Position numbers and translations under genes: made by a program | Notes under the pieces: generated by a model | What the model saw: the letters and a program-made list of their open reading frames with translations, nothing else | The model's database searches: none | What the model was told of the DNA's origin: nothing | Assembly: GCA_020726505.1 (NCBI GenBank) | Contig: JAHLEZ010000001.1 | Location: 3,658,001 to 3,722,000 of the forward strand | Origin: Leptodontidium sp. MPI-SDFR-AT-0119 | Lineage: Eukaryota; Ascomycota; Leotiomycetes; Helotiales; Leptodontidiaceae | Length of the DNA stretch: 64,000 nt | Direction of reading: 5' to 3' | Shown: piece after piece, positions 12,384-24,302 of the stretch | Position numbering within the stretch: the stretch's first letter is position 1 | How the letters are laid out: each line of letters begins with the position of its first letter

Positions 12384-13995
12384 TTAAACTACTCGTTTAT
12401 ATTGCTTCAAAATCAGCTGATTCTCGTCCTGCCACCTATTCCTCCATCGAGCTGCTCGAGCAGTAATCCCCCAACGTTCGAATGCAAGCCTATCAACTTT
12501 CTTATTGTATTCTTGAACTTTGACGTTATGAATCTGTTGTAAATAAGCCTTTCGGCCACATATACGAAGCTTCGCATCGCCCTTCTTAATTATCCCGTGA
12601 TCTGTTTTGATTCGACGATTTCCCCCCTCTTGCTTGTGCTTCTTTCGACGTGCTTCTTCCGTTTTTCTTCGAGACAACTCTTCGCTCGATAGAACTCCCG
12701 AATAAACTATAATATTCTGTGCCTTGTCTCGCTTTTCAATAACTCGAGTCACCGAAGGAGTCAAGGGAATCGAGTCGTCGATAGCACCAGTTAGCCGTTT
12801 GTTAATGTATTCTAAATACTCTTGAACTTTTACAATTGACGTCTCAGGAGTAGTCACTTTTGACTAATCGACTTCGACAGGTTCGGGAGTCTTTTCTAGT
12901 AGAGCAAGCATTTTCTTAACAGGATCGTAGTATCGTTCGACGGGAGGCTCGAACTTCTTCATGTTGTCGACTACTCGTTCGGGATCGAGAGGCCATAACC
13001 CCGCCTTACGCCACGCATGTTGAATTGTCTCTCTCTTTGCCGTTCGAATAGTTACTTCATTATAAGCATCAAGGAAATCAAGCTTCGAGTAAGCCTCGGG
13101 GCCACTGTATCGAACCTGGTCCGCAAGTACGTTTTGATGATACTGCTTCATAGGCCCAAAGAACCCCACATCCATAGGTTATAACAAGTGAGTCGAATGA
13201 GGAATAAGTTTAAACGGCACGATCTTATGATCCCAACAAAAGTCGATAAACTCGAGAGTAAGATGTGAGCCGTGACCATCGAAGATTAGAAGTCGCCATT
13301 CGCCGCTGTGTATAACTGTTCCCGATCGAGTCTTCTTTCTAGGACGAGTAACTTCCTCAAATGCCTCGAGCCAGTCACACGCAATTTGGTCGTTAATGAA
13401 TCCCGAGCCAGTCTCTTTATTCGTTGTAAATGATACCTCGTCGTTAATATCGTTATCGAAATACTTCTCGAGAAGCTCAAAACCCGGCATAATAATTGTA
13501 CTCGGGGCATAATCCCCCGCGACATTGCATGCTTCGATCGAAGTCAGGGACTCTCGAGTATTCGGATCTTCCATGTATACAGCTGAAATATCTGTAAACG
13601 TAAAGACTAATCGTCTATTTAAGACTCCAATTCGCCATCCTGTCTCATCGAAGTTCCAGCAATTTCGAGGCGTGATTCGGTACTTAGTAACAGCCTCGTC
13701 GAAGCTAATAAAGTGGCCCCGAATATCATCTTCTTCGTGTGCTAGTTTTCGTTCGAGAGCTAGAGGCTTAGATTTCCGTCCTTTAAAAAGATATTGATGC
13801 GATTTAAGCCATCGAGAAGTCCATGACTTTGAGACTGGTTCTTCTCTTGCAGTTCGAAGTATAGAGTTCGCAGCTTTCATGATTTCGTTCCTCCCCGGAT
13901 TCTCTCCTAATTGAATCAACCTCTCGATATGCCGCACAAGTGTAGCTTCCAGCCACCGGAGGACATTTCCCTATTCCACCATTTTCCTCTAGCCT
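12384..13995 (-). pseudogene. Pogo/Fot1-type DDE transposase fossil
   Basis: One continuous frame shows the DDE-1 superfamily transposase of pogo/Fot1 Tc1-mariner elements. It runs from the end of the CENP-B-type DNA-binding region (about VLRWLEATLVRHIERL) through the catalytic core (WNFDETGW, LLIFDGHGSHLT) to a Lys/Arg-rich tail. The frame is interrupted by TAA at 13179-13181, inside the usually conserved HSTHLLQPLDVGFF-like motif, where a Gln codon is expected, and by TAG at 12864-12866. A further TAG lies upstream near 13966. Gln-to-stop by C-to-T change is the simplest explanation and fits RIP. The N-terminal helix-turn-helix is missing, so the element cannot be autonomous. The last stop is at 12384. 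Confidence 0.85.
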
Positions 13996-13999
13996 CAAC

Positions 14000-14347
14000 C
14001 AATCACTTTCGATAGCATTTTCTTTCTTTTTCTTTGGGTAGGTAAAAATCATCGCAAAAATCATTACATGCCGATGAAAAAACCTTGTTCTTCTGTAGTA
14101 TCCAGGATCAATACATGCACAACACCACAATACATCGTGTTTGAAAAAGATTCCAATCGGCATGGTACGTATTTATCTCATTTTCAGTTGATAACACCAC
14201 CTTATTGCCGTGGTCGCTCAGCTGACCAACATCAAAATGGGCGGCCAGGACGAAAGAACGAAAGTGGAATACAAATCATTGACCAACTCCCCTCTTCCCT
14301 CCCCCCTCCCCCCTCCCCCCCTTCTTTCTCCAACTGACAAGTATACC
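14000..14347. other. Intergenic, with polypyrimidine tract
   Basis: No gene seen between the transposase remnant and the P450 pseudogene. A C/T tract with runs of C lies at about 14282-14330. Confidence 0.5.
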
Positions 14348-16122
14348 TCACAACCGCCTCTCTCGAATCATGAATTTGAAGTTCATGTCTGGCTGTGCAG
14401 ATCCATTGGGAAACGACAAGCGCTGGGGCTTGCCCGTCCTAGGCTCTAGCTGCATATCGTAATTCAGCAGCAAGTGGGCGAGCAAGATTTTGATTGTATT
14501 GCCACCGAAAACACGCCCTGGACATACCTGAGGCCCGTCGCCCCAGGTTAGTAAGTCGGGTCCATTGCTGGTGTACTGGTGTCGTGTTTCGTGTTTCGTG
14601 GCCGGCCTGCTGACGCATGCGGTAGAATCGCTTCGGGTCGAAAATGTGCGGGTCCTTGTAAATTGTAGATGAGTTGTGGATGTTGTCTTGATCTACGCAT
14701 ATAATGGTGCCTTTGGGTAGCTTTGGTCCGATGGAGAACTGCACGGGCTCACGAAGTATACGGCTGAGACCCACTGTGTGTTCACAAACGTTGTTACAGA
14801 AGATGGGATGCAGGGAGAAATAGAGGGGGACGGGCGAGGAAAAGGGAGCAATGAAAAATGGCCATTTTTCATGGATGGAAGCGAGAAATGAAAGATAGAA
14901 GAAGGAGAAGAGACTAGGTATGGGGAACAAGTAAAGATACATACAGTAGTGAAAAGTGTTGACCCGCGCTGATTCTCTCATCAGGCTATCTATCTTAGGC
15001 AGCTCAGCCAACTGCGTTGGTGGCAGCTTACCATCTTTAAGGGCCGTTGCCAGCTCCTCTCGCAGTTCGTCGACCAGGTCCGGACGCAAGATTATCTCAA
15101 TTAGCATCCAATAGATACTCACTCCGGTTGTGGGTGCTGATTCGAATGTAGCTGTAACGATGTATCGAATCAGTTGATCAGTCTGGAACTCCTCGGGCTT
15201 GTACCGTGTCATAAGTAAGTCTACAAGAGTCGTTCCCTCTTGCCCCTTTTGCTGTTTTTCGGAGGCACCTTTTTTGTCACCCTTGATTTGCTGAAATCGC
15301 CGCACGGCTTGCTCCACAGTAGGCCGCAGCAATAAGGCCATCCATCGATACAGCAGCCAGGCTGGGGAGTAGAAAATTGTGGCAATCAATGGACGCAACA
15401 GCCGTGGGAAGAAGCAGCTCACATAGAGCCCGACTCCAACACCAAGAGGCAAGCGTTGGACGGCCTTCAACCAACGTGAATCTCGGCTTAGGGGCTCACC
15501 CACCAAACCTGTGGCGCTTGTAGCGACGACGATGTCTAGCAGAGTCCAGCACAGGGGGAGCGTCTTCCATTCTGGACAAGGCCCGATGGCGGATATGCAA
15601 GCACGATGGGCGGCCTGTTGACGTTCAAGGCACATGAGTCCCACGCTGCGAGCGAGATCGGTGCTGGCAGTCTTGTGCAGTGTGTTGCTTGAGTCGTTGA
15701 GGCCGATCAAATGCCAGCTGCCAAACTGGACTGTGGTAAGGAAGTCAACCAGTGAAGCCGTCCGAGCTGGCAGCCGCCGAATCTCGTCAACATACGCAGA
15801 TGGGAAAACAACAAACTCAAATCCCGAATAGGAAAATAGCCACGGTCGATCTGGATACTTGATTGCAGCCTCGTCTAGCATCGGCTTGTGGTCGAGTGCG
15901 TGTTTGCCATTGGATGGGCTAAGCTTGGGAATACCAAGCCGGCGTAACGAGTATACGTATGGCTGCAGAATGAAGGAATCAAGAGCGAGAATCAGAAGCC
16001 CACCGACAAGGATAATGAGTCCAGTACGAATTGTTGGAGATGTGCCTCGCCAGCTTTGCGCCCCGAGGAGTCTGACTAGCTGCCAACTTGTGAGATTCAA
16101 GGGCGCAAATTGCCCCCCTCAT
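14348..16122 (-). pseudogene. Cytochrome P450, disrupted by two indels
   Basis: The reading frame shows a membrane anchor (LIILVGGLLILALDSFI), an I-helix region (TATFESAPTTG), the ExxR motif (ESAR) and, after a 171-bp intron (14944-14774), the PERF-like region (FDPKRFYR). The heme loop (GDGPQVCPGR) is present only in another frame. A tandem 7-bp duplication (cgtgttt twice, 14583-14596 on the plus strand) shifts the frame just before it, so the protein would lose its heme-binding Cys. The 5' end is also shifted: the only suitable ATG (16122) joins the P450 frame only if the G6 run at 16113-16118 is one base shorter. The sequence resembles fungal ent-kaurene-oxidase-like P450s; the substrate is unknown. 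Its neighbour, a broken permease, lies 1.5 kb away. Confidence 0.85.
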
Positions 16123-17677
16123 AATCGTGAACTGTTCCAGCAATATTTCATACTGTTCGGCCAAGTTAGAAAGTACCAGAATCCTCATTAGGAAGGAATT
16201 GATCAAAGAAATTGATAGGAGAGGAGTTGAAGATAAATATTGGGGACAGAATAAGTAAGTAAGTTAGATGACTTGGCACAATTTGGCTGTAGTGGGTGAG
16301 ATCGACCGAGTTCCTGCCGGAAAGGAGAAGAATGAGGAGCCGTGTTGGTTTGGTTTTGATTCATATATTTCACTGGCTTTAAAGCGGTTTGCAGGCTTTC
16401 ATTAGTGTATTAGTTCGGGACTCCGAAGCCGACGATTGTCGGCGTGCCCAGAAAATGAGTTGTTGAAACTTGTGTAAAGTCGATTCCGAATAGATGATAA
16501 CTCTTAGATTCCAAATCGCCCAAGCGACAGCTAGATTGTTGCCTTTCCGGAATAGATCCGTTTCAGTTGAGAAATTCTTGGCCAAAAACAACTTGCCAAG
16601 AGCCTTTGCCCAGGTGTAACCAGGAAGAACTCCTGTTTCCCGACCGGAATCTCGCTCAATCACGGCTGTCGCCACGGAGAAGGGGCGCTAAGAGCTCAAG
16701 GCTTAACGGCGCTATATCTTGAATTACCGCAAGACGCAGCGGCGAGTATACACCACCCAATATAAGATAGACGACAAAGGCGAGTAGTACCGCAGTTACT
16801 TTGATCGTGTTGTCCGCCGATCAGATGCCCGCCAAGTTGTGATTTCAAAAGCTTGATCCATTTTCCGAGTCAATCATTTCAAGATACAGCGGGTACGACT
16901 CTTTGGTGCGTGCAAAAGGATTGTGGATTTGAACTAGGGACGACTGGAATCCATGAGAAGATTATAGACCGCTCTGTTGACGAAGAAATCTGACTGGGAT
17001 CGAACAAGGAAACAGCAGAATGGAAGCGACGAATCTTTAGGAACACACACATTTGCCATCCCAGCCTTGCCTTCCATGAGCTTGCCCCGCTGTAGCCTGC
17101 TCGTCGTGATCATCATCCCCGTCATCCTCCTCGTCCCCGGCATCTCGTTTATTTACCTTCACTTATCGCATGAACCTGTACTAAGTGATGGTATCAATAA
17201 GTTAAATGTATTCCATCTACTGGGACTCTAGTATAGAAATACTTATCTGATTGTTCATAGCCAAACTTATTATCAAGTACCTACATGTGGGTATTTGTAA
17301 ATATCTATTGAAGGAAACAGTGGGTTGGGTTACAACCGGAAAAAAAAAACTTGCCAGAGATTCAATTTACTTAGGGTTATCAGTCAACGTAGGAACTGCT
17401 AGGATCTCCTTCTAGATATGTGTGATCACAAAGTAAGGTTCGAGCAACATAGTATATTCTGTCTAATCTATGAGGTAGTAAAGAGTATCACCAGCTATAT
17501 GGTGCAGAGAGTGGCGGCGTACCGCCAGACATCCACACATATGACGATGCCAGCAAAATACCCAAATCTCATCATCGATTCATTGGAACTGTCGCATGAG
17601 TGATGCAATATTCAGGGGGTTAACCTTCAACTGTCTTCACAGCAAGTATAGCCCCATTCTTTTCGTAGTCCTTTTCA
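16123..17677. other. Intergenic between P450 and permease pseudogenes
   Basis: About 1.5 kb without a supportable gene. Open frames on the minus strand near 16379-16675 have no recognisable motif. It may hold the upstream region of the P450 and the 3' flank of the permease. Confidence 0.5.
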
Positions 17678-19412
17678 TCAGTTTTCAAGTCGAGATCTTC
17701 CTCGAAACTGGCCGTTGGAACAGCTGTTTGCTTCATTTTTTTTCTTTTCCCATTGCACAAAGAGATAGATGCCAACTACGCCAATGATAGCAGCAATATT
17801 GAAGGCGAAGCTAGTAGGATAGCCGTAGCCTAAAATTGTCGAACCAGTCAATTATATTGAAGTCATGGACTGGCAGTGGAAGAGTTAAAGGTTTTACTTA
17901 CAGAAACTCGGCGCCATGGTTTGCGGGAAAACAACAATTGGAAGCCAAGCGACTATCGCGTACTCCATTGCATTCATGCTGCCGGCCACAACTGCCCGCT
18001 CTTCGTTGTCGTCTCGGCAAACTTCCATGGCCCAAGCGAAACTAAAGCAAATTGTCAATTCCAAGTCTTTTAGAGGAATTATAGAAGGTATCGCTACTCA
18101 CAATACCCCGGGCGTGAGCTTGAATTCCAATCGCAAGGAAAGCGAACATCTTTATCTTCACACCTTCTGGCCAAAACGCGAGAATGCCATTAGGTAGAAG
18201 GCCAATCAACTGTCAATGTTAGAAAAGCTCAACGATTTGGTTTTGTTGACGTCTCTGCAAAACAGCTTACCAATGGGATGACAACAAAGGAAAATCTGCT
18301 TCCTGTGTAGTCGGAGAGAAATCCCCACAGGACAGTTGCAAATCCGGAGATGAGCCATGTCGCCGACGGAATAACGTTCTCTGAGCAACGCTGTAGCCCT
18401 CTGACTTCAGCCAGATGCCAAAAAAGCTGCCACCCAGGGAGCAACATCCATAGAGCTGCATTTAAAAATCAATAAAGGATACTCGCTTGTAGGTAACTTG
18501 CACATACAACGTAGCTGAGTACAAAAGCATACCATCTCCACCGGGTCATTATTTTCACAAAGGTTCGAAGCGTCACAGGGGCAGGCGGTGCGGTTCCTGC
18601 CTTGCGTACTCGCTCAACCGCTAGAGCTCGCTCCTCTGTCGTGAGAAACCAAGCCGTTGTGGTGTCCGGTGTATCTGGAAGGAAGAAATAAGTTGCAATG
18701 CCAACGGGCAAAGTCATACACTGTCATCTCATCAACGTGAGCTAAAATACAAGCCAGACTGGAAGGTTCAAGATCTGGGGTGAGCACTCACACCCGTAAC
18801 GATGTACGCCATCTCCAACCCTCGATACCATGCGCACCATCCAAGTTGTTATATACTGCAGCTTGCAAATACCCAGAAAAGGCTGTCCCTACTGGGGCGG
18901 TCATCATAAAACAGGGCTATCCGCTTGGCCATCTCCGTCTTGGTGTACCAGCTGCCAATCAAGTACACCATGACGGGAGAAAAGGAGCTTTCAAAGAGGC
19001 CGACGAGGAAGCGAAATGCATATAGCTGTTTCGTGCTGTGCATTCCGGCTTGTGCAATAGTCCAGATTCCCCACCCAATCTCCATGAGCATCAACCAGAG
19101 GGCAGGGCGGACTCGCTGAACAATCAACGTGCTCGGGACCCGCATGAACCCATAGGCAATCGCGCACAAGCTTGTCGCGTAGGTGTATTCATTGCCGTCC
19201 ATGTGGAGATCTTCTTTCATGCCAGAGATGTATGCGTTGATTAGGTTGGTCTGGTCGAGGAACTTTATGAAGAATCCTAAGCACCTAATGACGAGAATGG
19301 AGAAATCAATCTTCCGAAGGAACTTTCGCTCGGCATCACTTTTCAAATCTGTGTCGATGTCCCAGATCCAGGACCGGAATGTCACTTTCCTCGGCTGCTC
19401 GATTTCCGCCAT
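17678..19412 (-). pseudogene. Dal5/Tna1-type MFS permease, disrupted by several indels
   Basis: Six exons can be followed: 19412-18792, 18720-18508, 18455-18271, 18209-18102, 18042-17902 and 17829-17678. They encode an allantoate/nicotinate-permease-type MFS protein (FLDQTNLINAYISGMKEDLHMDGNEY, the typical first loop; RFLVGLFESSFSP; ERAVVAGSMNAMEY). The frame is broken four times: an extra T in a T run near 18908-18911, a missing base near 18810, a missing A near 18378, and about two missing bases near 18112. All splice sites still look good, so decay is recent. Substrate would have been a carboxylate- or amide-type anion, by family. An intact relative is at 32351-34105. Confidence 0.8.
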
Positions 19413-20215
19413 CTTCAATATCCTAGTGTAGGCCTGTGAGTGTAATTAAAGGGTGTCAATAAGAGAAGAGATCCTGGGAATCACCGTCTCAGAGCGTGGA
19501 TATCACGATCTTATTTATCACGCTTGAATATACCTCCCACTGCTGTGTGTAGATTTCTCCCAACAATGACGGAACTCAAGCCTTGAATTTGCTCATAGTA
19601 CAATGACATGATTTCTTCCAATAGACGCCCTCTCCGAGAGGGCATCTTATCGTTATTTTCTTGGTATCTCGAGGACGTGACCGAGTGCAGCGATGAACTG
19701 GAATCAGCCAATCGGAGTGAGCTAAGCGACCCAGGATTTGAGTGAATATTTGTATGCGGAACCCTCTGCCCCCCCACTCCAACTTCCACAATCTCTGTAT
19801 TGATGAATAATGCATGGCTGAATTCGATTTTCTAGGAACTTGTCCAATCGGAGTAGTGCAAATTTTCTTATTTCAATTCTGAACTCGATGATTTGGATGG
19901 AATAGTGGTTCTGTCGCGTCTCAGCCGCGATATTGACGTTTGTACGAAAATAATTCAATAAGCATGAGGGGTGAATTAATACGAAGACCGCGGGAAGGTA
20001 GTGAAAAAGAAAATGGGTAGCTGTCTCTAGTAAAAGTCGGCTTTTGCTTGATATTATGTACAGTACTTGAAATAGAGATATGAGAGCCCATGGGATTGAA
20101 AATTCGCATGAGAATCCAGTTACCAGACTACACCAGAGCCAAGACACTAACAATATACGCCAGAGTAGAACCCAGAATACAGATTCCAGATACCAGACCC
20201 CAGACGCCAAGTTCA

Positions 20216-20242
20216 CCCCCCCCCCCCCCCTCCCCCCCCCCC
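20216..20242. repeat. C-homopolymer tract (C15 T C11)
   Basis: Two long C runs separated by one T. The true length may differ because such runs are error-prone in sequencing. Confidence 0.9.
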
Positions 20243-21068
20243 TTGTAGAGAATTACCAGATCAGGGCTGCGATTACCCCGTTGCCCATTCAGCTACTTCG
20301 TCCAATAATAACCATAGTAGGACAATGTCTTTCCCCGAGTTACCACAGAAGATTTTCCGAAAGAGCAGCAGCAGCAGAGGCGCTATACCAACCCTTTTTT
20401 TCACATCTTAAAACTTAAATCTCGATGTCAATAATAATAATTAGATCCACGATGTATAAATCACTACCCATGTAGAGGTCGAATTTAGGCTCCAGCCTTG
20501 TATTATTGTTTAGACAGCTTTCGTAATGCCGATACTCACGTGCGAACCCGAAATGCCTTGACTTGGCTCAAAGGAGCTCTCCTGTGGAGGTCCATTCTTG
20601 GGCTTCGGTGCCCGGTTCTGCCCACAGTCTGATCTAAGCAATGTTGCAATGAGATTTTCTATACTGTAATATCAGCTAGACGTCCCTGGGACATGTGAGC
20701 TAATTGGTTGCTTAGTGGGTCACGAATAAGTGTGGCCATCGATCTGTGTACATGTGCACTATTCCATTCTTGCCTTGTTGATAGTGATTATTGGTTTGTA
20801 CAGTACTATCAAGCGGAATGGCGATTCCACTTTAGCAGTAGCAGGCTCGCTATTTCCTGCATTCTTGTTTGTATCCTAGCTCTTTGTTAGACTAACCTAG
20901 CCGGGCCTACGACTCTGTCGTGGCCGAGATGCCGCCAACACATCTTCACACAAAAAGACAATCGGCTGTGGCATATGCTTTCTATGATATTATTAAAGTC
21001 ACCAATAACAACTTTAATATCACTCATAATAGGACCGAATGCTTTGAATTAACGTTCAAAAGGGTTTT

Positions 21069-21090
21069 GGGGGGGGGGGGGGGGGGGGGG
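21069..21090. repeat. G22 homopolymer
   Basis: Twenty-two G in a row (C on the other strand). It could form a G-quadruplex and is likely unstable; its exact length is uncertain. Confidence 0.9.
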
Positions 21091-21646
21091 ACTCGAATGC
21101 CCTTTCTTAGGTGAATTTTCACCGGGTCACCTGAGATAAAAGGACTTACGCGGAATCGTATCTAATATTCAAGAACGACGTTATTACCAGAGACTTCTCG
21201 AAGAGTTAGACTAATGCTCATCCCGTCTTTGAAGTCCTGTAAGTTGTAACTGATCAGAAGGTTACCAGCCGTTCATATGGGGCAAGTGAGGAAGGAAAGA
21301 GACATACAAACACCCAGACAGTCAAGCCTCTGCTATTTATACGTAAAGTCTCGGCTTCAAAAAACATTCATTACACAGTATTTGTCACTACCCACTCAGA
21401 TTCTATAAAAAACCCCTTTGATAAGCAGTCTCAAATCCCTAAAATAAATTTTCGGTTCCTAACTCAGGTACGGTAGATCGGCGAAGTCTAAGCGTGCTTA
21501 GCGAAAGAAACGTCAACATTGACCCCGCCACGGTGGTACCCCCGCATGGCATTTTTAACATATGAAGCTATGAAGCCATGAATTTATTCTTGGAATGCAT
21601 TTTGTGTGCTGGGCCCGCCGGATAATATCATAATTAAGGATCAAGT

Positions 21647-21760
21647 GCGCTAAGGTTGTTAAAGACTGGGATTGGTTAGTATGTGCTAATTTACAGTGAA
21701 GCCTCTTTCTAAAAAGGGGAAAAGGAAGCCCTCCAAAAAGGAGGGAGGGGGATTATATCC
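21647..21760 (+). repeat. Diverged direct repeat, right copy
   Basis: Counterpart of the repeat at 11901-12010. Just after it, ccctccaaaaaggaggg (21729-21745) is a perfect short hairpin. Confidence 0.4.
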
Positions 21761-22200
21761 GCGAACCTTTTCAATCATTTTCGTGATTTTACAATTACGT
21801 TATTAATTATAAGAAGTATGTTAAAAGATAATCATGAATATTAGAAATGTTTTGGTAATTCTCGAAATGGCCCTTTGAGATTTAGGAAGTGAGTGGCACT
21901 GTCGACGGGAGCTTTGAGATGGCATTTCCTCAAATGTCCGTCCCGATCTGATGGAATTGTTTGAAGGTATTGTTCTCTTTTTTTATAAAGCGAAAAGAAT
22001 TGCATGTAAAAATTTTTTGGGAAGAAGTTCGCTCTCCCTGATCGCAGAATTGATTTCATGTTCCAGGATATTTTCTTCAAGGCTGCGCTATCTATAGTGA
22101 ACCTGTATTTTGGTGCCTGAAAGCATCCAAATTCATCCACCCAAATAATACGACATCGGGGATAGTAGACGCATGGAAACGGTCATAAAGAAGATACGAT

Positions 22201-22350
22201 AGGGGGTTGACAGTGGGTCTCGTCACCCCTTGTACGGCAGTAAAGTAATTCTTCCAATCAACAATCTGAAATTCTAGAATTTTCTCCACAAGTTTCCTTG
22301 TATGTTAAGGCAGAAACTAGGGGGGTGACGAGACCCACTGTCAACCCCCT
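22201..22350. mobile_element. 150-bp foldback/MITE-like element with perfect 29-bp arms
   Basis: Bases 22201-22229 and 22322-22350 are perfect inverted copies (outer end aggggg, containing cagtgggtctcgtcacccc), separated by 92 bp. The interior holds a smaller palindrome, aaattctagaattt. Size and structure fit a miniature inverted-repeat transposable element. No target-site duplication is obvious right at the outer edges. The cagtggg word resembles Tc1/mariner-type ends, but no autonomous partner is visible here. Confidence 0.7.
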
Positions 22351-23080
22351 TTCGTACAATAAACAGGTCACAGCCGAGTAAGCCGCCTATTCAAGAATGA
22401 CTCACTGCCAAGTCAAGAAACTCTTGATTGCCTCTGCAGAAACCCACCTCACCTCTTATTGATGACTCGGAAAACTTTCGGGTTTCTTAAACGAGCAGTA
22501 TAAACCAGACGACGAGCGATTCAAAAATAAAAAAGGAGCGAGTACTCCCGACAAATATTTTGGGAACACCAGTATGAGAATAGATTGCGAACAAGGCAAA
22601 ATTAGAGTTTACCTGATCTGGTGCAGTGGATACTTGTGGGAAGTATATGCGAATGCAACGCTACATCATTTTTAGATCTTACCAGTTCATGAATAAGCAG
22701 ACTGCGACGGACGCTATGGAAATGGGAATGGAAATATCTCTGTTGCATTTGTGTTAGTACGAAAGAAAAAGAGAAAAAGAAGAATTAAAATAGCAAGAAT
22801 TAGAAATACAACGAACGGAAAGTAATAAAACTGGGGGTAGTTGGAGAACATGACAGATCATCTGGATTTTTCCCAAGTCACGCTCGGACAATGGCACGAA
22901 ACGAAACAGTGGATAGGATGAACCTCCCTCCGCCTTTATCGAAATACCTCCACCATCACATTCCTACCTTAAAATAATATCCAAGAATCCAACATTGAAA
23001 AATCCATTAAAAAAATGAAGCTTTTAGGAATGGTGCTAGTTCGGGAGTGTTGGTTCCCGATACTTCAATTATTTCCGATG

Positions 23081-23099
23081 CACGCACGCACGCACGCAC
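23081..23099. repeat. CACG microsatellite
   Basis: Tandem cacg/gcac units, nearly five copies. Confidence 0.85.
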
Positions 23100-23756
23100 T
23101 GCGGCTCAATGAAAATATCCCGAGTTATTGTTGGTTTCAAAATAAAAACAGAAGAAGTTCATACCAGCCTATGAGCATCCAATCAATGTGAGACAAGGAA
23201 AAGGAATGGGACAATGAACAAGGCTGAGAAGTACCCATCAAGATCGACGGGATGCAAGACATCCAATCCAATCCAACAACGTGTGCATGAACCCCAACCC
23301 ACCCAACTCACCCAAACAAACAATGCGAAATCACGAAACCAGATAACCCACAGCATACCTGCCTACCAACTTACTGTACCTTAGGCACCGTATCTGCATA
23401 CTGTATACCCCCAACCAAAATCCCACGAGCGCAAGAGCGCAGCGCTTCTTGAAATGAACCCGACCACCAGGCGGGTGTGTGTGCGTATGTCGAGATATTA
23501 ATAAAACGACGTCACCATCTCGGGTATCCTTATTCTCTGGTTTCAGGACCTGGATATTCTTCGCACGCATTGAGTGGGTTCGAGGCCAGAAATAGAACCC
23601 CCTACCCCTTCGAGCGCTTGCCCAAACCAAAACACCTCATTGCTGAGCCGCGCAGCCGCCGAAAGAGCAGGTAACCGCCATCCTTCTGGTTGGCTGGACC
23701 GGCGTTTCGCTGCCTGCCTGGCTACCTTAGGCGCGTCTGGAAATAGGTTCGTACCT

Positions 23757-23779
23757 AGGTACTGTACTGTACAGTACCT
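23757..23779. repeat. Perfect 23-bp palindrome AGGTACTGTAC-T-GTACAGTACCT
   Basis: Two 11-bp arms are exact inverted copies around one central T, directly overlapping a tacctaggta palindrome (23752-23761). Related short palindromes occur in other intergenic gaps (531-543, 9136-9145, 44749-44756). Confidence 0.85.
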
Positions 23780-24255
23780 TAATTTTGGAGCGCGGGTGCG
23801 TTTGATGGGACAGAGAGTGGTATTGTACTGTAGAGGTGGTGTTTCGGGGGTAAGGGAGAGATGAGAGGGTTGAAGAGCCGCGGAGGGTTAGTTGATTTTC
23901 ATCTTCAACAAGCGCTGGAGGTCGGGTTGGCCGCTGCTGAAATTTTATAATTTTATAATTTCTAAATTTCGGACTGCTGGATGGACAGTTGGTCGGCCGG
24001 TCGACTCCGGGTTGGAGCTCAGCCACAGCTTTGAAGCTCAAGAGGATTTATTATGATGAGGATAGGGTTTGAAATTTTATGCCGCGGCAGGAGAAGGAGA
24101 TTGAGATGACCATGAGGAGGGAGATGAAGCCGAATGGAATTAGAGCGGTGACGAATGGGAGGCTGATGTTTAGTACCTCAACTCTTCTCGGCAATCACAA
24201 GCGAACATCACTCCTCACTCACTTGTCAGGCTTGTGACTTTTGATGGCAGCACGA

Positions 24256-24302
24256 GATTTGATTTGATTTAGTTTGGTTTGATTTTATCTGATTTGACTT
24301 GA
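24256..24302. repeat. GATTT-rich degenerate tandem repeat
   Basis: Imperfect tandem gatttgattt/ggtttgatttt units; no gene is associated. Confidence 0.7.

Noticed and set aside
16920..17005. tRNA-like T-loop words (revcomp gttcaaatcc and gttcgatccc)
   Set aside because: The stems next to the loops do not pair, and no acceptor or anticodon arm fits at the right distance.
21841..22289. Two overlapping minus-strand frames
   Set aside because: They overlap in different frames with no splice sites that join them, no known motif, and one runs through the foldback arm.
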